Positions 16,595 to 25,408 of a stretch of DNA of 37,037 bases are shown piece by piece (the stretch's first letter is position 1; each line of letters opens with the position of its first letter). Under the pieces are notes generated by a model. The model was not told where the DNA came from. It saw only the letters and a list, made by a program, of their open reading frames with translations, and ran no database searches. The position numbers were made by a program, and so were the translations under genes. The stretch lies in the NCBI GenBank assembly GCA_016930795.1, contig JAFGFY010000228.1:1-37037 (forward strand), in the 5' to 3' direction. Source of the stretch: Deltaproteobacteria bacterium. Lineage in GTDB: Bacteria; Desulfobacterota; DSM-4660; Desulfatiglandales; HGW-15.

Positions 16595-16710
16595 AATGGA
16601 CTTGCACCATGAAGAGCAAAAGCCTTTTTGAAAGTTTAGGTGAGAAAATGTGGCCCCAGGATGGGAGAAATGGGTAAAGCACACACTCATTCAGAACTGC
16701 GACCTCTGCG

Positions 16711-18642
16711 TCAATCGATATCAATCCCAGCCCAGTATCCGCGGAATACGGCATCAGTGACATGACCGGATTTTACACAGTCACCTATCTCAATGACTTC
16801 CGGCGCGCAAATTCGAAGCTTTTCCGCAACGGTCCTAAGCGGTTTCTGACCTACCGCACATATTACCGTGTCAGCCTCAAGAACAGACTCATTGCCGTCC
16901 TGATCAGAGCATACAAGCCCTTCTTCTGTAATACGGATGCCTCGCGTTTCCGTCTTACAGGTTACTAGCCTCTCAAGCTGATCAAGAAGCAGGGGTCTAT
17001 AACGAGGATTCGCATCAGGGCAGAGTTCATGAAGCATTTCAATCAGAGTGACGTCCTTACCTTCCTGCGCCAAATGTACGGCTGTCTCACACCCGACAAG
17101 CCCTCCGCCGAGTACCGCTACTTTCGCTCCTAGCATATCATATTTATCCGGAAGATCATTTGCGATGATGACTTTCGGGCTGTCAATGCCCGGAAGGGGA
17201 GGGATGATGGGCTCAGCTCCAACAGCAATAATCAGGACATCAGGCTTCATATCCTCCACCAACTCAGGTGTGACTTCTGTGTTCATCCGCACATCAACAC
17301 CCGTTTTTTTCATAAGAATGGTTTTTGTGGCAATGAATTGAAATAAATCTTTCTTAAAGGAAATTCGGCGGACGGCTTTAAGAGCTCCGCCTAGTTCATC
17401 TGTTTTCTCACAGAGTATGGTGTTATGCCCCCGTTCAGCAGCTGTTATGGCTGCCTGCATTCCTCCTGGGCCTCCGCCCGCTATAAGCACATTCTTTGGT
17501 CTGACTGTAGGATGTACAAAGCTCGCTTCATATTCACTGCCTATGACTGGATTCAAAGCACAAATACGTAGCCCGGTCGTCATGCGTTCTGCCATGCAGG
17601 TGTAGCATCTGTAACAGCGCACTATTTCCTGATCTTTTCCGGCGAATGCCTTTTTAGGCAGATAGGGATCGGCAAGAAGCGCCCTTGCCATCACAACGGC
17701 GTCCGCCTTGCCGGAGACAATGATGTCTTCCATCATTTCAGGCTCGTTTAAAGCCCCGATAGTCGATACGGGGATAGAGACATTCCTCTTCATTTCTTCT
17801 GCATAGTGCACATTTACGCCGCGTTCCATAAAGGCTGAAGGGTGAGTTTTGTCAAAGCTTCCCTCATGAGCTCCTGTTGATACCTGAAGCAAATCAATCT
17901 TGCTTTCCACGAGCTTCGCGAATTGAATGGCCTCATCAAAGGAATAGCCATCATCCAGGTATTCCTCGGCACTCATCCTGAGTTCAAGAGGGAAATCGGG
18001 TCCGACCACAGACCGTATTTTGTCAATCACTTCAAGAGCCAGACGCGCCCTGTTTTCCAGGTTGCCGCCATATTCATCTCTCCTTTTATTGGTTGCGGGA
18101 GAGAGAAACTGCTGGAGAAGCCAGCCATGTCCGGCATGTATGAGCAGCATTTCAAAACCTGCTTCTTTGCATAAAGATGATGCCTTGCCGTATGCCTCAA
18201 TAATCTCAACTATCATTTTCTTCGGCATTTCGCGGGCAACCTGCGTTCCATCTACGAACTCATCGCTTGGACCAAAGCTGATTGGATTTTCCGCGTTTTT
18301 AAGAGAGTATTTTCCGCCATGAGACAGCTCCATACTTGGAATCGCGCCATGACGCTTCACTGCGTGCGCAGCAGTGGCAAGACTGTCTTTGGCATTCGAT
18401 GCGTCCATGAGGACCTGGACAGGGTAGTATTTCCCTGTAGAACTGTGGACGATGAGTTCACTCACTGTCACAACGGCTGCTCCCCCCTTTGCCCGTAATT
18501 CATAGAATGCGATCGCCTCAGGGGTCAGACAACCGTCAGAAGTGAGTATGGGGAATGTCATGGGCGCTGATATGATCCTATTTTTCAACGTCAGATGGCC
18601 CACTTTCAACGGACTGAATAGAATGGGGTATTTTCTTTTCAT
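16711..18642 (-). CDS. FMN/4Fe-4S/FAD ene-reductase, old yellow enzyme / 2,4-dienoyl-CoA reductase family
   Basis: The 643-residue protein has an N-terminal TIM barrel binding FMN (1-335) with IHAGHGWLLQQFLSP (169-183) and NKRRDEYGGNLENR. A [4Fe-4S] motif follows at Cys343, Cys346, Cys349 and Cys361. The C-terminal Rossmann part has AGGGPGGMQAA (FAD) and LGGGLVGCETA (NAD(P)). This is the layout of FadH, 2-enoate reductase and trimethylamine dehydrogenase: NAD(P)H electrons pass via FAD and the cluster to FMN and reduce an activated C=C bond. The length is normal. The second such enzyme at 28634 is distinct. In this setting reduction of unsaturated (aromatic-derived) acids or CoA esters is likely; the substrate is unknown. 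Confidence 0.93.
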   Translation of the reverse strand: MKRKYPILFSPLKVGHLTLKNRIISAPMTFPILTSDGCLTPEAIAFYELRAKGGAAVVTVSELIVHSSTGKYYPVQVLMDASNAKDSLATAAHAVKRHGAIPSMELSHGGKYSLKNAENPISFGPSDEFVDGTQVAREMPKKMIVEIIEAYGKASSLCKEAGFEMLLIHAGHGWLLQQFLSPATNKRRDEYGGNLENRARLALEVIDKIRSVVGPDFPLELRMSAEEYLDDGYSFDEAIQFAKLVESKIDLLQVSTGAHEGSFDKTHPSAFMERGVNVHYAEEMKRNVSIPVSTIGALNEPEMMEDIIVSGKADAVVMARALLADPYLPKKAFAGKDQEIVRCYRCYTCMAERMTTGLRICALNPVIGSEYEASFVHPTVRPKNVLIAGGGPGGMQAAITAAERGHNTILCEKTDELGGALKAVRRISFKKDLFQFIATKTILMKKTGVDVRMNTEVTPELVEDMKPDVLIIAVGAEPIIPPLPGIDSPKVIIANDLPDKYDMLGAKVAVLGGGLVGCETAVHLAQEGKDVTLIEMLHELCPDANPRYRPLLLDQLERLVTCKTETRGIRITEEGLVCSDQDGNESVLEADTVICAVGQKPLRTVAEKLRICAPEVIEIGDCVKSGHVTDAVFRGYWAGIDID

Positions 18643-18720
18643 TGGTCTTCCACATTAAATACTTTCATGATAGCTTTGGTATAAATATTTGGATTATTTT
18701 GAAACTGATTCCTTGGCATT

Positions 18721-18771
18721 AAGGATTCAAGGATTCCAGGGGTCAAGGGTTTGAGTGCCCCTTTCTCCCAC
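18721..18771. repeat. Tandem octamer and imperfect hairpin
   Basis: AAGGATTC is directly repeated at 18721-18728 and 18729-18736. It is followed by AGGGG and CCCCT arms enclosing TCAA/TTGA (about 18738-18762). This sits in the 185-base gap between the prenyltransferase stop and the ene-reductase start on the minus strand. It may be a weak terminator. No T-run supports it strongly. Confidence 0.35.
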
Positions 18772-18827
18772 CCGTCCTCCGTAACAGCGTAATGTAGAGG
18801 CTGGACCAATTGGGGGCAGAATCACTC

Positions 18828-19748
18828 TTAGAAAAGGGGATACAGCCTTTCCAGTATATAAGCGACGCCTAACAGAATCTGGGTCATCAGAATGAATTGT
18901 ACATTACTCCCTAAAGCCGGAACCAGCTTGTCCATATCATGATATTCCCTAGATCCCTTCATGGCCTTAACGGCAAAGGGCAGAGTCAACAAGACTATCA
19001 GGCAATAAACGGGCATGATTGTTAATTTTGTTATCAATGTAATGATGACGCACCCGGTAATCCAGACATAGACCAGTATAGTTGCTATTCTGAACAACCT
19101 GCCTGCTGTTTCAAAGCCAAATAAAACAGGTGTTGTCTTTCTACCCCCTTTTCTATCCGCTTCGACATCCGGAAATTCATTCAGTAAAAGAAGATTATGA
19201 ACCAGTATGCCGCTGGGAACGGAAGCAATCAGGACCATCCAGTCATACCTTCCTGCCTGCACAAAATAGAAACCCAGTATGGGAAGTATACCCAAACCAA
19301 AGCCTGGAGACCATTCAGGCCACGGCGTTCTCAAGATCACAGGCGTGTAGAATACCAGACAAAGCCCGGCTATGACCAAGAGAGGTATGAGTTGCCGGCC
19401 TTTGAAAATCACGAAGAAAATGCCGATTCCCATGGCAATTAGAAAAGTCATCACGCCAACCCCTAGAGCCTGCTTCAACGGCAATTTCCTTTCAGGTATG
19501 AGACCGCTTCCACCGCTGAAAGGTGTTCTTCTTGTGTTGAAATCGATTCCGCTCTTGTAGTCGAAATAGTCATTAATGGCATTGACACTCCCGTGTGTCA
19601 GCATGAGACCGAGACCAGCAAGTAAAGCGTATCCGATATTTATAGGACCATGATACCACGCAATAGCCGTTCCGAGAAACGCCAGAACTACTGAAAGACT
19701 AAGGAACTGGGGCCGGGTTTCTTTTATCCATAGAATGAAAATTGACAC
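18828..19748 (-). CDS. UbiA-family prenyltransferase (MenA-like)
   Basis: An integral membrane protein of about 306 residues with eight or nine predicted hydrophobic helices. Two aspartate-rich motifs that bind Mg-prenyl diphosphate are visible: NAINDYFDYKSGID and the second loop DVEADRKGGRKT. UbiA enzymes transfer a polyprenyl chain to an aromatic acceptor, as MenA does to 1,4-dihydroxy-2-naphthoate in menaquinone synthesis. No other quinone genes lie nearby, so the acceptor is unclear. The start is set at GTG 19748 because AGGGGAG lies five bases upstream; an in-frame ATG at 19763 has no ribosome binding site. Confidence 0.9.
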   Translation of the reverse strand: MSIFILWIKETRPQFLSLSVVLAFLGTAIAWYHGPINIGYALLAGLGLMLTHGSVNAINDYFDYKSGIDFNTRRTPFSGGSGLIPERKLPLKQALGVGVMTFLIAMGIGIFFVIFKGRQLIPLLVIAGLCLVFYTPVILRTPWPEWSPGFGLGILPILGFYFVQAGRYDWMVLIASVPSGILVHNLLLLNEFPDVEADRKGGRKTTPVLFGFETAGRLFRIATILVYVWITGCVIITLITKLTIMPVYCLIVLLTLPFAVKAMKGSREYHDMDKLVPALGSNVQFILMTQILLGVAYILERLYPLF

Positions 19749-19771
19749 AGAATCTCCCCTCATGATTAAAT

Positions 19772-19793
19772 GAAAACGTTGTTTTACGTTTTC
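19772..19793. promoter_or_regulatory. Inverted repeat upstream of the prenyltransferase
   Basis: GAAAACGT (19772-19779) and ACGTTTTC (19786-19793) around TGTTTT form an 8-base dyad 23 bases upstream of the start at 19748. The position suits a repressor operator or a leader hairpin. Nothing identifies the binding protein. Confidence 0.4.
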
Positions 19794-19863
19794 GTCTTCC
19801 AGACAATGAGAGTTTCAAACTTGTTCCTCTGCACCCGGAATTCTACCTACTTATTATTTTAGA

Positions 19864-21456
19864 CTATTGTTTGTTTTTCTCTTCTTCCTCTGTAGCCGTA
19901 GTATCCGGCGGTGGGGGGGACGCGGGTTTGATCTTCGAAAATCCAGTCTTTATCTCAAGTGGATCGGCAATATACATATACTGATCATCCTCTTGATTAT
20001 AGGCCGGCCATTGTATCATCCCGTCAACATTGGGATCTCCTGTTCGGGCAAACTGGGTCCACATTTTCATCATGGCTTCCGAGACCCTCCTGTCAGCATC
20101 CGTAATACCCGGATCGTTCGGATCTTTTGCGCCAGAGTCCTTAGCGAGGTTGTGCATGAATGACCACCAGCCGGTCCTGTCGTCATAGTCTCCGAACACA
20201 TACAGGACCTCCATGGCGTGTGTGGATACGGCACCTTCCGCCCTCCATTTGATGGGAACTTGATCGAATATGGCGGCATAACCCTTTGCACCGGCTCTAT
20301 TTTGGTATTCCAACATTTCCACATAAGCGGGAATAAGCTGTGGCAATAGGAGCCCTCCCGGGCCGGTTATTTCACCCAGGTTGGCGATGGTGATCAATGG
20401 AACAGCGTTATATTCTCCTGATTTGAAAAGCTCTGTGGGGGACTTCGGCAGGAACCATCCGTCCACGGCGGAATCATCAAGACCTATGCTGTTTCTATCA
20501 CCCTGAAGCTCCTTCATCATCGCTTCTCTTGCCTCAAGGATTTTTTCAAAAGGAAGCGCTCTTGCCGCCTTTAAGGGATCATCCGAATCTTCAAGACCCA
20601 GTTGGGCGAATAAATTCACTCCCAGTTCCTCAAGCGACTTAAGTTCTTGACCCATTGAAAAGCCGCCTATGGATGTACCGCTCTCGCAAATAGCCCGGTG
20701 AAATAGCCCCTTGGCCAGGGGAGAAGCCATGAGGGTGGAAACCTTTGCTCCGCCCCCTGATTCACCAAAAATCGTCACATTGTCAGGATTTCCACTGAAT
20801 ACGGATATGTTTCTCTTAACCCACTCCAGGGCTGCGATCATATCCAGAAACATGTAGTTGCCTGATGATTTATTGGGTGATTCCGCGGTCAAAAGGGGAT
20901 GGGCGAGTAGTCCGAAGGTATTCAGCCTCATGGTGACCGTAACAACCACCACACCTTGTTGAGGCAGACGATGCAAGTTGCTCAGAAGATCATTACCCGA
21001 TCCGTAGGAATATCCCCCTCCATGCATCCAGACCATAACGGGCAAAGCTTCACCCACTTTTTTGGCCGGGGTCATCACATTCAGATAAAGACAGTCTTCG
21101 CTTTGGAGTGTTGATGGCAATGAAAGCCCCGGCATTGCTGTCTGTGGAGGCGTTTTGGAGAATTCCGTGCAAGGACGTATTTCATCCCACGAAGTGGCTG
21201 GTTGAGGGGGTTTCCATCGAAGATCACCCACAGGCGGGGCGGCATAGGGTATGCCTCGATAGGTCTTTATCGGATTATCGATATCCCCCATTAAAAACCC
21301 TGAGATATAACCGGTATCTATTTTCAGCGGATCAGAGAGAAGTTCCGGTGTACCCGTTTCTTCAACTCTCTCTTCCTGTTTTGCGCAGCCTGATAGGAAA
21401 ATCCATCCCGATAAAAAAACGACAAAAAGTCCTGCCAAGAGTCTTCCAGTAGCCAT
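19864..21456 (-). CDS. Carboxylesterase type B, lipoprotein
   Basis: The 530-residue protein belongs to the alpha/beta-hydrolase carboxylesterase/cholinesterase family. The N-terminus is a lipoprotein signal with the lipobox LSGC and acylated Cys24, so the enzyme is anchored in a membrane facing the periplasm. The oxyanion-hole motif MHGGGYSYG (about 144-152), the nucleophile Ser233 in FGESGGG, EDCLYLNV and the His region THAMEVLYVFG are present. The C-terminus is a charged low-complexity tail (ATEEEEKNK). It hydrolyses esters; in a polyphenol-degrading cell, cleavage of phenolic esters such as gallate or hydroxycinnamate esters is a reasonable guess. AAGGAGGG precedes the ATG. Confidence 0.93.
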   Translation of the reverse strand: MATGRLLAGLFVVFLSGWIFLSGCAKQEERVEETGTPELLSDPLKIDTGYISGFLMGDIDNPIKTYRGIPYAAPPVGDLRWKPPQPATSWDEIRPCTEFSKTPPQTAMPGLSLPSTLQSEDCLYLNVMTPAKKVGEALPVMVWMHGGGYSYGSGNDLLSNLHRLPQQGVVVVTVTMRLNTFGLLAHPLLTAESPNKSSGNYMFLDMIAALEWVKRNISVFSGNPDNVTIFGESGGGAKVSTLMASPLAKGLFHRAICESGTSIGGFSMGQELKSLEELGVNLFAQLGLEDSDDPLKAARALPFEKILEAREAMMKELQGDRNSIGLDDSAVDGWFLPKSPTELFKSGEYNAVPLITIANLGEITGPGGLLLPQLIPAYVEMLEYQNRAGAKGYAAIFDQVPIKWRAEGAVSTHAMEVLYVFGDYDDRTGWWSFMHNLAKDSGAKDPNDPGITDADRRVSEAMMKMWTQFARTGDPNVDGMIQWPAYNQEDDQYMYIADPLEIKTGFSKIKPASPPPPDTTATEEEEKNKQ

Positions 21457-21490
21457 TTCATGACCCTCCTTTTGTATGCCCTGTTGTTTA

Positions 21491-21519
21491 TTAATATTTG
21501 ATCATTGATCATTGTTCAA
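21491..21519 (-). promoter_or_regulatory. Possible promoter of the carboxylesterase
   Basis: On the minus strand TTGAAC (21514-21519), a 17-base spacer and TATTAA (21491-21496) lie 35 bases upstream of the ATG. The spacer contains the direct repeat ATGATCA-ATGATCA, which could be a regulator site. The match is fair, not strong. Confidence 0.45.
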
Positions 21520-21554
21520 GAAGAGCTGTAACCTCATTCTTAACAGATTTTCAA

Positions 21555-21583
21555 TTGACATACAACACCGGACTCCATATACT
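21555..21583 (+). promoter_or_regulatory. Sigma-70 type promoter of the nitroreductase (shared module)
   Basis: TTGACA (21555-21560), 17 bases and TATACT (21578-21583). The leader that follows contains CCTTATCAACCCTTC and CACAAAAAGCGGATTCTTATC, resembling the leaders of the promoters at 4639 and 25322. The gene starts 80 bases downstream. Confidence 0.65.
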
Positions 21584-21663
21584 CCATCTCCCAAAAAAAG
21601 GAATCCTTATCAACCCTTCTCACAAAAAGCGGATTCTTATCGAGTTATAGAAGGAGCAATGAG

Positions 21664-22206
21664 ATGAAAGATATGATGAGTATGATCAAAGGCAGACGAA
21701 GTATCAGATCATATCAGGATAAAGATATTCCCGAAGAGTTCCTGGAAAAGGTGCTTGAATCTATCCAATGGTCTCCGTCCTGGGCCAATACGCAGTGCTG
21801 GGAAGTCATCATCGTGAAGGACCAGAAGATCAAAGAGGGTCTTCAGGAGACACTCCCCAAAATGAATCCGGCAAGAAAGGCCATAGAACAGGCCCCCGTG
21901 ACAATCGTTCTATGCGGAAAGCTGGAAAGCTCAGGCTACTATAAGGGACAGGTGACCACCAGATTAGGAGACTGGTATATGTTCGATCTGGGTATAGCCA
22001 CCCAATCCATATGCCTTACAGCCCATAGTCTAGGATTAGGAACGGTTATTACGGGTATGTTTGACCATGGAAAGGCACAAGAACTCTTGCATGTAAGAGA
22101 TGGATATCAGCTTGTCAGTCTTATTCCCATAGGATACCCTGCCAAGGAGGCTCCTGCGCCCAAACGGCGGGAGATTAGCGAGTTTGTTCATTATGAGACG
22201 TTTTGA
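21664..22206 (+). CDS. Nitroreductase-family FMN oxidoreductase
   Basis: The 180-residue protein has the N-terminal FMN-phosphate motif KGRRSIRSYQ (about 9-18), WSPSWANTQCWEVIIV in place of the usual SPSxxNxQPW, and a C-terminal GLGTVITG and PIGYPAKE typical of the NfsB/NADH-dehydrogenase-like nitroreductases. These small homodimers use NAD(P)H and FMN to reduce nitro groups, quinones or enones. It lies alone on the plus strand behind its own promoter. AGAAGGAG precedes the start. A detoxifying or ene-reducing role is likely; the natural substrate is unknown. Confidence 0.92.
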   Translation: MKDMMSMIKGRRSIRSYQDKDIPEEFLEKVLESIQWSPSWANTQCWEVIIVKDQKIKEGLQETLPKMNPARKAIEQAPVTIVLCGKLESSGYYKGQVTTRLGDWYMFDLGIATQSICLTAHSLGLGTVITGMFDHGKAQELLHVRDGYQLVSLIPIGYPAKEAPAPKRREISEFVHYETF

Positions 22207-22268
22207 AAATCTTTCAAGGCCTAACAGCGTGTGTGAAAATGCACAGCGAGCGAATTACAATAATAGGC

Positions 22269-22297
22269 TTGACACACAAGAACAAGACCCTTATCAA
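22269..22297 (+). promoter_or_regulatory. Orphan promoter module without downstream gene
   Basis: TTGACA (22269-22274), a 17-base spacer starting CACAAG as at 25322, and TATCAA (22292-22297). It points into the 3' end of the oppositely oriented TRAP permease gene, so it would produce antisense RNA. It may instead be a relic of a deleted gene. It directly follows the repeat GAAAATGCACAGCGAGCG at 22235. Confidence 0.45.
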
Positions 22298-22310
22298 CTC
22301 TTCAAATTAT

Positions 22311-23609
22311 TCACATCAAAGAGGGAAGAAAAAGTGCGATCTGGGGAAAGACGATCAGCAGGATTATAGCGACAAGGGCTGTAAGAAGAAAGGGCCATAT
22401 TCCCCTGAATATAACGGTTAAGGGTACATCCGGGGCAGAGCTTTTCAGGACAAAAACGTTTAATCCGACGGGCGGAGTGATTAATCCTATCTCAAGGACT
22501 ATGACCATAAGGACACCGAACCAGATTGGATCGAACTGCATGGCCTCGATTACAGGAAAAATAATCGGTACAGTCAGTATCATAATCGCGTAACAGTCCA
22601 TTACGCAGCCCAGTATTATAAAAATGATAATAATTCCCGAAAGGATAACCATTTTTGGAAGGGCTAGACTGGCTACAAAATCCGCCAATCCCATGGGCAG
22701 CCGTGCAAGACCAAGAAAAGTGGAGAAAATATTAGCGCCAATGATAATCAAAAAGATCATGGCGGTGGTTTTACCAGATTCCATGAGACATTCAACAAGC
22801 TTATTCCAGTTCATTTTTCTTTTAAATACAGAAATGAGAAAAGCCCCGAAGGCACCGATTCCTGCCGCCTCAGTGGGTGTAAAAACACCCATATAGATCC
22901 CTCCTATGACGATAATAAAAAGAAGCAGCATCCCCCATGTCCCCGCGAGCGCCCTAATCTTGGCTTGCCATGATCTTTTTTCTCCTTTTGGTCCCATTTT
23001 AGGGTTTATGAAACATTGAATGTAAACAGTAATGGTAAAGAGCGCGGCAAGCAGTATCCCTGGAATAAAGCCCGCCATGAACAGTTTGCCTATGGATACC
23101 TCAGTAAGGATACCGTAAATAACAAAACCAATGCTCGGAGGAATGAGTATACCCAGCGTGCCTCCTGCCGCCACGCTTCCAGTCGAAAGCCGGTCATCAT
23201 AGCGGTATTTTTTCATTTCAGGGATCGCCACCATACCCATTGTCGCGCCTGTGGCAAGTGAAGAACCGCATATGGCGGCAAATCCGGCACAGGCAAGGAT
23301 GGTTGCCATAGCCAGCCCGCCCCTCAAGTGTCCCATCCAGGTATATACGGTTTTATAGATATCGGTGCTGATTCCAGAAACAAACGCGAACTGACCCATA
23401 AGCACGAAAAGAGGGATAACACTCAGTGTGTAGGAAGATCCTTCTGCCAGAGGTGTAATGCCCAGTATGCTAGTGCCGGCGTCAAAACCAATCAGGGACC
23501 ATAATCCGAAAAATCCCACAAGGGCCATGGCCATCCCGATATACATCCTGAGGGCAAGGAGCAGGAGTAAAAGAAGAATACCAAGAATACCCGTAATCTC
23601 AGGACTCAT
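22311..23609 (-). CDS. dctM: TRAP transporter large permease subunit DctM
   Basis: A 432-residue membrane protein of the DctM family with about 12 hydrophobic helices and the characteristic blocks SYTLSVIPLFVLMGQF, GGTLGILIPPSIGFVIYG and FTPTEAAGIGA. It forms the sodium-driven translocation channel for an organic acid delivered by the periplasmic binding protein at 24134. It overlaps the small permease gene by ATGA (start ATG at 23609), indicating translational coupling. The length is standard. The substrate class is carboxylates (aromatic or dicarboxylic acids are common); the exact ligand is not readable. Confidence 0.96.
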   Translation of the reverse strand: MSPEITGILGILLLLLLLALRMYIGMAMALVGFFGLWSLIGFDAGTSILGITPLAEGSSYTLSVIPLFVLMGQFAFVSGISTDIYKTVYTWMGHLRGGLAMATILACAGFAAICGSSLATGATMGMVAIPEMKKYRYDDRLSTGSVAAGGTLGILIPPSIGFVIYGILTEVSIGKLFMAGFIPGILLAALFTITVYIQCFINPKMGPKGEKRSWQAKIRALAGTWGMLLLFIIVIGGIYMGVFTPTEAAGIGAFGAFLISVFKRKMNWNKLVECLMESGKTTAMIFLIIIGANIFSTFLGLARLPMGLADFVASLALPKMVILSGIIIIFIILGCVMDCYAIMILTVPIIFPVIEAMQFDPIWFGVLMVIVLEIGLITPPVGLNVFVLKSSAPDVPLTVIFRGIWPFLLTALVAIILLIVFPQIALFLPSLM

Positions 23610-24121
23610 TTATCGGCATTCTCCTTATTGATTTTCAGGAACATGATAATGTCGCGGATAAATTCGGCGCACATGACGGCACATCCCAGCACAAGGAAAA
23701 AAACAAATGGATAGGTAGGTAAAGCCAGGTTTGGAGACGCCTCCCCCGCCTCCATCAATTCAAGAGCCTTATCCACACCCATCCATGCGATTAATGCCAT
23801 CATGGCGAGGCAGATAAAGTGATTGAATACCTCAATCAGGACCGTCAATCTTTCAGGAAAAAGCATTATGAACAGATCAACAGATACATGTGATTTCTGG
23901 GCCTGCGTATAGCCCAAGAAGGAAAAGATAAGCATAAGCACCATTAGCTCGGTTATTTCAAAGACACCAAGAATAGGTCTATTAAAGATATACCTCCCCA
24001 ACACATCAGCCATTGTGAGGCACATCATGGCGAAGAGAGAAAAGGCGCCGATATATGCCAGGTAGATACTCAAGCTTTTAAAGATTTTTAAAAGGATGTA
24101 GGTGGGTTTGATCGCACTCAT
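23606..24121 (-). CDS. dctQ: TRAP transporter small permease subunit DctQ
   Basis: The 171-residue protein has four hydrophobic segments and the DctQ pattern GRYIFNRPILGVFEITELMV near the end of the first third. It binds the large permease and is required for transport. It starts 12 bases after the binding-protein stop without its own strong ribosome binding site, so its translation probably depends on the upstream gene. It ends in a four-base overlap with DctM. Confidence 0.93.
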   Translation of the reverse strand: MSAIKPTYILLKIFKSLSIYLAYIGAFSLFAMMCLTMADVLGRYIFNRPILGVFEITELMVLMLIFSFLGYTQAQKSHVSVDLFIMLFPERLTVLIEVFNHFICLAMMALIAWMGVDKALELMEAGEASPNLALPTYPFVFFLVLGCAVMCAEFIRDIIMFLKINKENADK

Positions 24122-24133
24122 GTTGTTTTTGTA

Positions 24134-25153
24134 TCATTCATTGATAAACTCTATTGCAGATTCCAGTACCGCCTTTCCCGGCAGTCCTCTTTCATCCATT
24201 TCCTTTACCCACTCTTCTCGGAGCGGCATTGTCAATGCTTCAAGTTTTTTTGTGTCTTCCGGGGACAATTGAATGGTCTGCATCCCCTTCTCAAGACAGC
24301 GTTCTTTATAAATAGGCCTCATATTATCATAGACCCTTCCCGCTTCCCGTGACATGACCATGCCCGTTGTCTCGTCAATCACATTTTTAATATCATCAGG
24401 GAGCGAATCGTACTTTCTTTTATTCATCACTATCATCATACTCATGGTATAAAAATCCGTTTCAGTGGAATACTTGAGCAGTTCGGCCTGGTTGAACACA
24501 TAAAGGCCTTCCCATGGGAGGACGGTCCCGTCAACAACACCTCTTTCAAGGGCTGTATAACTCTCAGTAACCGCCATACTCACAGGGACAGCACCAAATG
24601 CCTTGAGTGCCTTTGTGACATGGGGACTGGCAGTCCTGAATTTCAGGCCTTTTAAATCACTTATTTCCCTTATAGGCTTTATCACAGTGTTGAAATGCCC
24701 TTGGGGATGACAGAATAAAGCCAGGACTTTCACCTTGGAATATTCCTTTTGAAATTCAGGAAATTTTTCAAAGGTTTTCCACATGGCAACAGATGTCTTT
24801 TCCGCGGAAGGAATCATGAATGGGAGTTCGAATACCGTTGTAAGGGGAAATCGCCCCGGAGTGTAATCCTGCAGGGCGTACACAATGTCGGCAATGCCTT
24901 TTTCGGCTAGAGAATAGTGATCATCCGCCTTGCCAAGGGCTCCTCCGGAAAACATGGTGACCTTGACGCTGCCCTTGGTCATCTTCTCGATTTTTTCAGC
25001 CCACGGCTCAAAAACCATGGTTTGCATGGTGTGCTTTGGTGAAAAAGGCTGAGCAAAACGGAGTTCTATAGTTTTTGCCCATACATAACCGGCATCAAGA
25101 ATAATTAAGAGGCTGAAAGCAAGTAATATTAATCGGGATTGCTTTTTATTCAC
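24134..25153 (-). CDS. dctP: TRAP transporter periplasmic solute-binding protein DctP
   Basis: A 339-residue binding protein with a signal peptide (NKKQSRLILLAFSLLIILDAG, cleavage near VWA-KTIEL). The DctP-family body shows FSPKHTMQTMVFEPWAEKIE, GLKFRT with the carboxylate-binding Arg, and ALERGVVDGTVLPWEG. The GTG at 25153 was chosen as start because AAAGGAG lies five bases upstream; a longer frame from ATG 25177 lacks a site. First gene of the TRAP operon, behind the promoter at 25226-25254. The conserved Arg predicts a carboxylate ligand. Confidence 0.94.
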   Translation of the reverse strand: MNKKQSRLILLAFSLLIILDAGYVWAKTIELRFAQPFSPKHTMQTMVFEPWAEKIEKMTKGSVKVTMFSGGALGKADDHYSLAEKGIADIVYALQDYTPGRFPLTTVFELPFMIPSAEKTSVAMWKTFEKFPEFQKEYSKVKVLALFCHPQGHFNTVIKPIREISDLKGLKFRTASPHVTKALKAFGAVPVSMAVTESYTALERGVVDGTVLPWEGLYVFNQAELLKYSTETDFYTMSMMIVMNKRKYDSLPDDIKNVIDETTGMVMSREAGRVYDNMRPIYKERCLEKGMQTIQLSPEDTKKLEALTMPLREEWVKEMDERGLPGKAVLESAIEFINE

Positions 25154-25225
25154 ATTAACTCCTTTCATAACGATCATTCATAGAGGTTTTGTGAGGTGAT
25201 AAGAAATCACCTCTTCCGGATAGAA

Positions 25226-25254
25226 GTTGTAGAACGGTTAGCCTAGGGTGTCAA
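25226..25254 (-). promoter_or_regulatory. Sigma-70 promoter of the TRAP operon, sharing its core with the ene-reductase promoter
   Basis: On the minus strand TTGACA (25249-25254), a 17-base spacer CCCTAGGCTAACCGTTC and TACAAC (25226-25231). The region from TGTCTTGACACCC through GG, C, AACC and TTCTA is conserved with the promoter at 30796-30824. Conservation inside the spacer suggests a common operator rather than only RNA polymerase contacts. Confidence 0.7.
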
Positions 25255-25321
25255 GACATAATAAGACGCTACATATTTTGAAAGGGTTTCGCATACACAA
25301 TATGGCGTATGTGAATTGGAC

Positions 25322-25350
25322 TTGACACACAAGCCCGATTCTCTTATCTT
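25322..25350 (+). promoter_or_regulatory. Sigma-70 promoter of the GPH symporter (shared module)
   Basis: TTGACA (25322-25327), 17 bases and TATCTT (25345-25350). From GCCCGATTCTCT to CTTCCTT it matches the promoter at 4639. The leader CCACAAAATGCGAGTTCTTATCAA is similar to the leader at 21610. The symporter starts 58 bases downstream. It lies back-to-back with the TRAP promoter at 25226. Confidence 0.7.
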
Positions 25351-25408
25351 CCTTACCACAAAATGCGAGTTCTTATCAAACTATGGCTCTTACTAGAGGA
25401 ACGACTTC

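Noticed and set aside
22184-22421. Short plus-strand ORFs after the nitroreductase
   Set aside because: They consist of repeat debris, the orphan promoter and the antisense of the TRAP permease 3' end.
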